Source: Betaproteobacteria bacterium
GTDB taxonomy: Bacteria > Pseudomonadota > Gammaproteobacteria > Burkholderiales > Rhodocyclaceae
NCBI GenBank assembly: GCA_028065725.1
Contig: JAPTVL010000027.1
Location: forward strand, 1-8,850
Length of the DNA: 8,850 bases
Direction of reading: 5' to 3'
A model generated the notes under the pieces. That model searched no databases. It worked only from the letters and a program-made list of their open reading frames with translations, and was not told the origin of the DNA. Shown piece after piece: positions 1 through 5,162 of the stretch. The translations under genes and the position numbers were made by a program. Numbering within the stretch: position 1 is the first letter of the stretch; each line of letters begins with the position of its first letter.

Positions 1-121
1 GCTCACGTTGATCACTCCTGCTCCCCTGTGCTGAAAAACTCAGCACGATAGAGCGGCAACGTGGCTCAGATTTCAACGTGAACGCGTCCCCAAATGGCCC
101 AGTTTTGGAAATGAATCAACA
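1..121. mobile_element. Terminal end of an IS21-family element (partial)
   Basis: The last bases, ending AATCAACA at 121, and two direct repeats of the form TGGCYCAG-TTT-TGAA (starting near 61 and 94, 33 bp apart) have the layout of IS21-family ends, which carry several short terminal repeats and finish in CA. No istA or istB coding sequence is visible, so the body of the element would lie to the left of the window. The family is assigned by pattern recognition; the other end and a target duplication cannot be seen. Confidence 0.6.
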
Positions 122-130
122 AGCGGCCTT

Positions 131-207
131 ATCGCGACACATCCTGTCGCGCATCCCCCACACAATATTCTCACACCACCGGAGAACCTCCAGCGACGCA
201 GCCGCCA
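131..207 (+). repeat. Leader repeat, copy A (operator, -10-like box, RBS)
   Basis: This 77-bp stretch matches 7969-8053 in order: inverted repeat, a 10-bp gap to a CACAAT box (161-166), a GGAGAAC ribosome-binding sequence (181-187) and the codons CGC AGC CGC CA. Identity is roughly three quarters by eye, with small indels. Copy A lacks the ATG found in copy B, because it is 3 bp shorter exactly around the start codon. The conserved order suggests a mobile or duplicated control region rather than a coding repeat. Confidence 0.75.
133..151. promoter_or_regulatory. Operator-like inverted repeat, left leader
   Basis: Perfect dyad CGCGACA-N5-TGTCGCG with spacer CATCC. It lies 10 bp upstream of a -10-like box, over the place where a -35 element would be expected. 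A dimeric repressor or activator site is the likely reading. The core is repeated at 7972-7988. Confidence 0.6.
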
Positions 208-415
208 CACGCACATTGATCCCCTCCTCAGGCGAGACCCCAGTCCCCTGGATCCCATCGGGCGTCTGTGGATGTTGCGCATCCTCGTGCCCCTTGGTGG
301 ACTGACGCGTGGCGAGCATCAAAACTTCGATATGAAACGAGGGATTTGTCTGATTCAGTCCCTTCTTTTCCAATCTCTCCATGCAAAGGAACACCATGCC
401 TATTCCAAAGCATGA
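197..415 (+). pseudogene. Open frame without start codon, relic of leader-A gene
   Basis: Reading on from the leader in the frame of the copy-B gene gives an uninterrupted frame: RSRH, then a stretch containing HIDPLLRRDPSPLDPIGRLW and MLRILVPLGG, ending at TGA 413-415. No ATG, GTG or TTG follows the GGAGAAC sequence at a usable distance; the first in-frame ATG is at 272. The frame overlaps the first 20 bases of the next gene. I do not recognise the family. It may be a decayed gene whose ATG was lost, or a short protein starting at 272. Its N-terminal codons match those of the gene at 8037 and then diverge. Confidence 0.35.
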
Positions 416-710
416 AGGCCCATTCCTGGGGGAAGCTACACGCGTAGAAGCTCCCACATCCAAAGCGCCAGTCCAAGGGTCTGGCCTGGAAGACGCCCAA
501 TCGGATGGTGCCCTGTATCGCCAAGCGGTCGCGCTTGTGCTCGGGCATCGCCAGGCGTCGGTCGCCCTCGTGCAGCGGCATCTGCGCCTGGGTTACAACC
601 GGACTTGCCAGCTATTCGAGCGCATGGAGGCCGAGGGCATCGTGTCGGCGTTGCCCGCAACAGGATTGCGAGAGATTCTGGTGCCGCTGCCCACGAAGCC
701 TGAACAATGA
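396..710 (+). CDS. Small FtsK gamma-domain-like DNA-binding protein
   Basis: The predicted protein has 104 residues. After a non-conserved, Pro-rich N-terminus (1-35), residues 38-98 match the winged-helix gamma domain at the C-terminus of FtsK translocases: LYRQAVALVL, then ASVALVQRHLRLGYNRT, ERMEAEGIVS and REILVP. In FtsK this domain reads KOPS sequences to orient DNA pumping. No ATPase motor is encoded here, so this is a stand-alone DNA-binding module; such small proteins are common on mobile elements and are often annotated as FtsK. I chose ATG 396 over the in-frame ATG 381 because AAAGGA (385-390) sits 5 bases upstream of 396. The start lies inside the preceding open frame (197-415), so coupling is possible. 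The exact role is unknown; the domain assignment is secure. Confidence 0.85.
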   Translation: MPIPKHEGPFLGEATRVEAPTSKAPVQGSGLEDAQSDGALYRQAVALVLGHRQASVALVQRHLRLGYNRTCQLFERMEAEGIVSALPATGLREILVPLPTKPEQ

Positions 711-897
711 CCCAATGTCTGTTCGACCTGGACGGGAAAATTCCAGCCAAAAGCGGAAATCTGCCCCATCGCATCGACGTCTTCAACGCCACGCAGCAGT
801 CCCCCATCGGTACAAAGATGCGAGGCATCCGCATCCACAACTGCGCCACGGTCTCTACTGCCCTGGTCGGCGTCGTTGCCATGGACATCCGAACTGG

Positions 898-1263
898 TCA
901 GAGGTACTCATGGTGCCCGTGCGGGCTCTTGCTGCAAGAACCCGAGCTTGCATACGACGAGCTATGCCCGCAGTAGGCGCACGTGTAATTGCCGCCATGC
1001 TTGCCGATGTACTGATGTTTGTCGTGTGGGCTCGCGTTGCACGAACCCGCTGAGGCATAAGAGGACGTATGCCCACAAAATTTGCAGATATATCCGAGTG
1101 CGCTCTCCTGCATGTAGACGTGCGTGCGCGATGGTGAAGCTGAGCAGGAACCAGCAGAGGCGGAAGATGATTTGTGACCGCAGCAGGAACAGATGTAGCC
1201 CATAGCAGATGGATCCTTGAAGTGGGTGGTGCGAAAACCGAGAGTGGTTAAAACCTCAATCAT
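898..1263 (-). CDS. Triple-repeat Cys3His zinc-ribbon-like protein
   Basis: The 121-aa protein is almost entirely three tandem modules with a strict 35-residue period: C25-x2-C28-x11-C40-x7-H48, C60/C63/C75/H83 and C95/C98/C110/H118. Each reads YxCxxCGHxSSxASxGSCxxSPxxxHxY. Four metal ligands at constant spacing in three copies point to small zinc-binding modules; related one- or two-copy proteins of unknown function exist in bacteria (from memory). Conservation of the pattern at protein level shows that this strand is the coding one. Starts at 1263 (AGGA three bases upstream) or at M21 (1203, after AAGGAT) are both possible; the first module begins at residue 23, so either keeps all repeats. 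It lies 91 bp downstream of the Nmad3 gene and may share its transcript. A nucleic-acid or protein-binding role is inference. Confidence 0.85.
   Translation of the reverse strand: MIEVLTTLGFRTTHFKDPSAMGYICSCCGHKSSSASAGSCSASPSRTHVYMQESALGYICKFCGHTSSYASAGSCNASPHDKHQYIGKHGGNYTCAYCGHSSSYASSGSCSKSPHGHHEYL
901..1197 (-). repeat. 105-bp in-frame tandem repeat coding three zinc modules
   Basis: Units lie at 1093-1197, 988-1092 and 901-987 on the minus strand; the last is shortened because the protein ends. The period is 105 bp (35 codons). The units are more alike in protein than in DNA, which fits internal duplication followed by selection on the metal ligands. Confidence 0.8.
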
Positions 1264-1354
1264 CGATCCTGTATGCGTCAGAATACGACGCTGCCGGTTC
1301 GATCTCTGCTATCGCGTTATAGCGCAACTCGAATACGGGGCAAATGTCCGCCGC

Positions 1355-2017
1355 TTACGCTGTCAGCCATTCCACAGTTTTTTCGCAATGGCTTGGCAAG
1401 ACCCATCGCCCAACAGCTCGTTTCACCGATCCGCCAAAACCCACGATCTCCTGCACCGCAGGTAAGACAATCTGCCGATTATCTGAAAGCTGTTTGGCGC
1501 CATTAAGAAGTTTGGAGGATCGGCTATCACCCTCAACAACCACCAAACTCGCTTCAGCGGATTTTCGTCGGAAATGCGCATTACGATGTAAGTGCGCAAG
1601 CGACTGCGGCGGCCACGCTTCGTCAATAGGCGGCAGATAAACCGCATTTACCACAAAATAGCCAATAACGAAGCAGGTTCCCTTTTCAATCTGCTCACCT
1701 TGAAAGCCTGCATAGAAAACTAGATAATCACCATGATTGAGCGAAAGTAATTGATTTCGTTTTGGCGCATTGGGCTCGCCATAAGTCATTGATTCAAATT
1801 CAGGATCGTAATGCGCATAACAATTTTGGTGCGCGTATCGCTCCATCGTGCCGCCATGTCGACACAGTAAATTGTTATATCTGACCCCCCGCTCTGGCGC
1901 GACCATATCTTCTTTGTCCGGAATAGGAACATACTCAAACGTCCCATCCTCGAATAAGGGTGATAATGTTCCCCCGCAGCCCCTGTCAATTCCAACGCGT
2001 AAAAAAAGAATTTTCAT
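1355..2017 (-). CDS. Nmad3-type (nucleotide modification associated domain 3) protein
   Basis: The 220-aa protein begins MKILFLRVGIDRGCGGTLSP, followed by PIPD (31-34), the hallmark N-terminus of the Nmad3 family. Further family-like blocks are DPEFESMTYG (71-80), the LSLNHGDYLVFYAGF region (91-105) and NAHFRR (146-151). Nmad domains were defined by comparative genomics as companions of DNA base-modification enzymes in phages and bacteria; their chemistry is not established as far as I know. The start at 2017 is preferred over the longer frame from 2056, because the family begins with this Met and because the stop of the preceding gene lies just one base upstream (TGAGATG), a translational-coupling arrangement. 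The gene has visibly lower GC than the cassette at 3577-7851, which suggests a separate origin. The domain call is from sequence memory, not a search. Confidence 0.75.
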   Translation of the reverse strand: MKILFLRVGIDRGCGGTLSPLFEDGTFEYVPIPDKEDMVAPERGVRYNNLLCRHGGTMERYAHQNCYAHYDPEFESMTYGEPNAPKRNQLLSLNHGDYLVFYAGFQGEQIEKGTCFVIGYFVVNAVYLPPIDEAWPPQSLAHLHRNAHFRRKSAEASLVVVEGDSRSSKLLNGAKQLSDNRQIVLPAVQEIVGFGGSVKRAVGRWVLPSHCEKTVEWLTA

Positions 2018-2018
2018 C

Positions 2019-2738
2019 TCATTTTCCCTTCCCGCAGCCTGAATCACGTCGACCAACCAATGACGCCTGCATCGTCGCGTTGCGGGGAGCCAGACAGGGC
2101 AAGTCGCTCACTGCATTGAGCTTAAAACCTTTCAATTCCAGCCATTTTCTCAGCGCATCAAGTTGCGCATCATCGAAATCCGGAGAACGATATCCATAAG
2201 CTGTTGGTTTCCCGTTGGGGATATTTATTTTGAACTTTGCCCAACCGTCTTTATCTTGAGGCTTACACGCCTGACGGCCAAGATAATAGAATTCATTGCT
2301 AATCAGAACACACTTTCCTCCAGCGTCGTGCTTCTTGGTATAATCATCATCTTCATGGTACGCATTTTTATGTTGCTTCCACTGTTCTTTTGAAATTTCT
2401 TCATATATATTGTCGCCTAGCGCGTCAATATGCCACTGATCGAATGGTTCCGTTGGCTTCTTGCATTCAAATTTGAGATCTTTGAAATATTGGTCAAGGC
2501 TCACTTTGTTGGTGATTTTTGCCAGGTAGACGATCCCGCCCAACTCCACATCCAATCCATTTCCTTTCGCCAAGTCTGTGAGTTTTTTTGATACAAATCC
2601 TGCTATCCACTCATCTTTTTCTCTTACGCGACGCATTCCTGGCTTGCATGTCGCCAAAGTGAGAGTTCCGTGGAAAGGATTGGGTGCAAATCCGTGGTCG
2701 TGGGTCAACAGGTAGGTGTAGAGCATATGGCCATCCAT
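2019..2738 (-). CDS. Nmad2-type (nucleotide modification associated domain 2) protein
   Basis: The 239-aa protein shows the Nmad2 signature: LYTYLLTHDHGFAPNPFHG (residues 6-24), TLATCKPGMRR (27-37), GDNIYEEI (108-115) and a GGKCVLISNEFYYLG block (140-154). Family members occur with Nmad3 and other modification-associated proteins; the biochemical role is unknown. The C-terminal part (about 185-205) forms a predicted helix; the tail is basic. Two starts are possible: ATG 2738, used here, and M5 at 2726, which fits the family N-terminus better and has a weak GGATGG upstream. The gene starts 10 bases after the stop of the 2749-3159 gene and ends one base before the Nmad3 start, so the three genes form one leftward operon. 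Confidence 0.75.
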   Translation of the reverse strand: MDGHMLYTYLLTHDHGFAPNPFHGTLTLATCKPGMRRVREKDEWIAGFVSKKLTDLAKGNGLDVELGGIVYLAKITNKVSLDQYFKDLKFECKKPTEPFDQWHIDALGDNIYEEISKEQWKQHKNAYHEDDDYTKKHDAGGKCVLISNEFYYLGRQACKPQDKDGWAKFKINIPNGKPTAYGYRSPDFDDAQLDALRKWLELKGFKLNAVSDLPCLAPRNATMQASLVGRRDSGCGKGK

Positions 2739-2748
2739 TTTAGGAACA

Positions 2749-3159
2749 TCAAACAGGGATGGAATTGTTCGGGGTCAAATTGTTCGACGCATGCTCTGGA
2801 CACCGCGTGAGGTATGTTCTCGCCTGCCGAAGAAGTTGCCCTGGTTTGCCGCACTGCTCGCAAAGATGCGCGGAAAATGCCACTGCCATTTCAATCATGC
2901 CTAGCTGCTTTTCGTCCGCATGTTCTTCATAAAACCTCAGTGCACCCCACTTCTCCTTGATTTGCATGGCTACAACTTGCGGGCCATCGTTGTTGTCCGT
3001 ATGGTCCTGGAGGCAAGCGCAGAGCGTATCAAGCAGATCAAACCAACCGTCACCGCAAGTGATACCCCAGCCCATGGCACTTTCTTGAACAGGACGGTTG
3101 CGATTCACAAAAATTTTCGCATAACGCTGGCAAAGCAAGTCATCAAGTTCCTTGTTCAT
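2749..3159 (-). CDS. Phage-type hypothetical protein with C-terminal zinc-ribbon-like cysteines
   Basis: The 136-aa protein resembles small proteins common in phages and prophages. They start MNKxLDxxLCxxYxxIF and contain a CGDGWFDLLD-type block (here 35-44), VVAMQIKEKWGALRFY (62-77) and a terminal cysteine pair. Here C100-x2-C103 is followed by C120-x2-H123, a likely zinc site. No function is known to me. It is the first gene of the leftward group with Nmad2 and Nmad3. Its start at 3159 has no clear ribosome binding site. Its promoter must lie in the 38 bp before the IS3-type remnant or within that remnant; a TGTAAT hexamer close to the junction on the minus strand is a possible -10 box, but I see no good -35 partner. 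Confidence 0.7.
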   Translation of the reverse strand: MNKELDDLLCQRYAKIFVNRNRPVQESAMGWGITCGDGWFDLLDTLCACLQDHTDNNDGPQVVAMQIKEKWGALRFYEEHADEKQLGMIEMAVAFSAHLCEQCGKPGQLLRQARTYLTRCPEHASNNLTPNNSIPV

Positions 3160-3197
3160 GTCGGCATTGGTTTGTTGATCTTCAATCCATTACAGAG

Positions 3198-3336
3198 TGA
3201 ACCGCCCCGAGTTTCGTGGAGGCTGGTTGGTTTAAGTCATGCGGGAATGGCGTGTTGACTGGCTTGTTGGCGCAAGTAGTTTGCCTCAGCTTCTGCCGGA
3301 GGGATACCCCCAAGAAGCAGCTGTAACCTGCGAAAC
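3198..3336 (-). mobile_element. Remnant of an IS3-family element (right end)
   Basis: On the plus strand the sequence TGAACCGCCCCGAGTTTC begins at 3198 and looks like the terminal inverted repeat of an IS3-family element. The transposase tail follows on the minus strand and stops 39 bp inside the end. No left end and no orfA are present, and the similarity fades near 3336, so only about 140 bp of the element remain. The right limit is approximate. Confidence 0.65.
3237..3336 (-). pseudogene. C-terminal fragment of IS3-family OrfB transposase
   Basis: The minus-strand frame ending at 3237 reads LGGIPPAEAEANYLRQQASQ before a short tail. This matches the C-terminal IPPAEAEANYY region shared by many IS3-family OrfB integrases. 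The upstream frame stays open to 3494 but shows no DDE integrase core, so this is a 5'-truncated remnant and not a functional transposase. Confidence 0.65.
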
Positions 3337-3369
3337 GCATTCCGGGGCAGCCAGTTTCGCAGATTTTTT
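3328..3369 (+). terminator. Hairpin followed by T-run (terminator-like, plus strand)
   Basis: A perfect 9-bp inverted repeat, CTGCGAAAC (3328-3336) and GTTTCGCAG (3354-3362), with a 17-base loop, is followed by six T at 3364-3369. It has the form of a rho-independent terminator for plus-strand transcription, yet no plus-strand gene precedes it. It could insulate the 3577-5058 gene from antisense transcription, or be left over from a lost element. Confidence 0.4.
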
Positions 3370-3382
3370 GCTTGTACAGGCT

Positions 3383-3408
3383 GTGCCCAGGTGAGACACC
3401 CTGGGCAC
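3383..3408. repeat. Perfect 9-bp hairpin
   Basis: GTGCCCAGG (3383-3391) and CCTGGGCAC (3400-3408) enclose an 8-base loop. It lies 20 bp from the previous hairpin in the gap between the IS3 remnant and the DUF2779 gene. There is no T-run on either side. Apart from these hairpins and the IS remnant I see nothing convincing in 3160-3576. Confidence 0.5.
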
Positions 3409-3576
3409 TTTACGCCGGGCTGTTTGCGACGCCAACTTGGTGCGAGCCAGCGCGGACTTTCTGCCGATTCCATTGGCCCATGCTCCGTCGGCACATTGTT
3501 TTGATCGGGCTAAGTGCGCCATCGGCTGCAACAGACCAAGAGCGCAAATGGAAGGGGCAAGACTGCCGGTCCTGGT

Positions 3577-5058
3577 TTACGCCGCGGCGCGAGGATCTTC
3601 GCCTGAAAAAACCTCCCACAAGCGCACCATGGCCAACGTATCGCGTTTGCAATACTCCAGGAGTTGTCGGCGCAGGTCCACTTTACGCGGCTGGGCTGTT
3701 TGCGGCGCGATGGCCTCCAGGAATGCCTCCTGCGCCATGCCGCCATCCTGAACGCCATTGAGGTTGTCGTAAGACAGCTCCGGGGCGATCGCGGGCAGAA
3801 CCGCCTTGATGCTCCAGCTTCCCTTCTGACTGGGGTGGTAGTAATACGCGCGGGCAATCGGCAGTAGATCGACGATACGCAAGTCGATGGCTTGAAGCGC
3901 TTTGGCGAGAGCGGGGAATCGCTCGGCCAACTCCCGGATGCGTGTTTTCTCGAACGCGGCGTTGTAGACGAACACGGGGCCGTGCTTGCCACATTGGGCG
4001 ATCAGGCTTTCGGCAAACCTTTTCGAAGGATCTCTGCCGGAAAGATCGAGAAACTCGACATGGTCGAGCGTGCCCTCTGGCGTGAGGAAATGCAGGCTCC
4101 ACTGGAAGGGGATCTGTTGGTAGGGCCGTGTTCCGGCCCAGATGGGAACCGCAAACTGGATGGTTTCGAAGTCCAGGAAGTAGCCCGGCAGCGGATGCTC
4201 GGCAAGCGCTTGGGTGGCGCCGTGACGGTCGAAGAAGATCTCGCCCCTGGCGGTGCAATCGCGCACGCGTTGTTGCACGGGGTTGAGCGCATCGTCGGGC
4301 AGCGCACGCATGTCGAGAACTCCACGCTCGACCCAGGGCTGCGCACGGAACCGCGGCAACCATTGAAGCGGCATCTCCGCCTGCGGTTCCAGGCTGGCAC
4401 AGTGGTTGTGGAAGCCACAGGCGTAAGGCTGACCGCACTGGGCGCCCGTGCGCACTTCGGGCATCTCCGTGCGGGCAACGATGGATTGCGCGTCAAGGAT
4501 CCACTGTTGCGCCTCCGACGCGCGGGCGAAGGTTTGCTCCGAGACATCCACCTCCGTGAGCAAGCCCTGGTAATCCTGCTCTCCTGGGTAAACCCAGTCG
4601 TTGTTCACATGCGCGATGGCCACCGATTTCAGATTCAGGCCAGACTGGCGGGCAATATGGGTCTGCACGGCGATATCGTCGAGCTGCACGTCTTTAACGC
4701 TCGTGGAGGACTTGACCTCGACCATGCGCCAGCCTTGACCCTGGGGCAACAGCACGTCCGCAAGGGCGAGCGCGCCAGGCATCTGGAAAGCCGCCTCAAA
4801 CAGAGGCCGGCGCTTCGGCAGGAGTTGCTGAGTCGCGTCGAAAACAGCCGGAAAGCCCACGGTGTCGACGTCTAGCGTGACGCCCATGCCCTGGGGGTCA
4901 TAGAGCTTGCGAGCCACCTCGCCCACTGAATAGCCGGTCTGATAGCTTTGCTCGGTGGCCTGCGTGTCAGCCTTGAGTCCGGGCCGGTGCACTTCGAGCC
5001 AGACACGGCGGGGGCACTGGCGAAAGGCCATCAGCTTGGACTTGGACAGATTGCGCAT
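3577..5058 (-). CDS. Cas4/RecB-like nuclease fused to DUF2779 exonuclease domain
   Basis: The 493-aa protein has two nuclease-type parts. The N-terminal half looks like a Cas4/AddB-type PD-(D/E)XK nuclease: D101 and E114-V-K116 as the metal and catalytic motif, a helix after it (LDDIAVQTHIA), and four cysteines at C15, C208, C214 and C220 placed as in Fe-S-cluster nucleases. The C-terminal half is DUF2779 with a DEDD-like layout: YFLDFETI (D296, E298), RPYQQIPFQWSLH, VYNAAFEKTRI (364-374), a VDLLP block (D397) and EYCKRDTLAM (Y469, D473). DUF2779 proteins have about this length, so the gene looks complete. Cleavage of DNA (or RNA) with the C-terminal part acting as a 3'-5' exonuclease is expected but inferred. 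The start at 5058 is fixed by AGGAGG seven bases upstream. It is transcribed away from the NERD-helicase gene and shares its promoter region and operator. Confidence 0.85.
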   Translation of the reverse strand: MRNLSKSKLMAFRQCPRRVWLEVHRPGLKADTQATEQSYQTGYSVGEVARKLYDPQGMGVTLDVDTVGFPAVFDATQQLLPKRRPLFEAAFQMPGALALADVLLPQGQGWRMVEVKSSTSVKDVQLDDIAVQTHIARQSGLNLKSVAIAHVNNDWVYPGEQDYQGLLTEVDVSEQTFARASEAQQWILDAQSIVARTEMPEVRTGAQCGQPYACGFHNHCASLEPQAEMPLQWLPRFRAQPWVERGVLDMRALPDDALNPVQQRVRDCTARGEIFFDRHGATQALAEHPLPGYFLDFETIQFAVPIWAGTRPYQQIPFQWSLHFLTPEGTLDHVEFLDLSGRDPSKRFAESLIAQCGKHGPVFVYNAAFEKTRIRELAERFPALAKALQAIDLRIVDLLPIARAYYYHPSQKGSWSIKAVLPAIAPELSYDNLNGVQDGGMAQEAFLEAIAPQTAQPRKVDLRRQLLEYCKRDTLAMVRLWEVFSGEDPRAAA

Positions 5059-5065
5059 CGGAAAG

Positions 5066-5071
5066 CCTCCT
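5066..5071 (-). promoter_or_regulatory. Ribosome binding site of the DUF2779 gene
   Basis: A consensus AGGAGG on the minus strand, seven bases before ATG 5058, decides the start of the nuclease gene and predicts efficient translation, in contrast to the helicase gene, which has no clear site. Confidence 0.8.
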
Positions 5072-5102
5072 GGGTCTGCAATACCCGTATGATCGGCGTA
5101 AG

Positions 5103-5123
5103 ATGCGTCAAATCATGACGCAT
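5103..5123. promoter_or_regulatory. Operator candidate in the divergent promoter region
   Basis: A perfect 8-bp inverted repeat ATGCGTCA-N5-TGACGCAT (spacer AATCA) lies between the two divergent starts at 5058 and 5163. On the minus strand a TTGACG within it can serve as -35 for the nuclease gene. On the plus strand a TAAGAT box (5097-5102) would place the transcription start inside the repeat. A dimer bound here could control both arms. The WYL regulator encoded at 6796-7851 is the obvious candidate protein (inference). Confidence 0.65.
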
Positions 5124-5162
5124 GTTGCGCTGATCCTTCATGCATTGTCTCCCCGACGCACC

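Noticed and set aside
707..976. Plus-strand frame of 89 codons overlapping the FtsK-gamma stop (ATGA)
   Set aside because: It overlaps the third zinc module of the minus-strand gene by 79 bp, has no recognisable domain and no ribosome binding site beyond the overlap. The region 711-897 is treated as non-coding, and I see nothing else in it.
901..1197. Regular 105-bp repeat as a possible CRISPR or satellite
   Set aside because: The units are adjacent without spacers, in frame, and conserve metal-ligand codons; this is a coding repeat.
3372..3761. Plus-strand frame of 129 codons behind the IS3 remnant
   Set aside because: Its second half is antisense to the nuclease gene and its first half spans a hairpin region; no ribosome binding site and no domain.
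3892..4875. Long plus-strand frame of 327 codons
   Set aside because: It lies entirely antisense to the DUF2779 nuclease gene, whose domains and ribosome binding site are convincing; high GC makes such open antisense frames common.
3577..5058. Cas4 of a CRISPR-Cas locus
   Set aside because: The nuclease resembles Cas4 only in its N-terminal half; no cas1, cas2, effector genes or CRISPR array are present, and the DUF2779 half is not part of Cas4.
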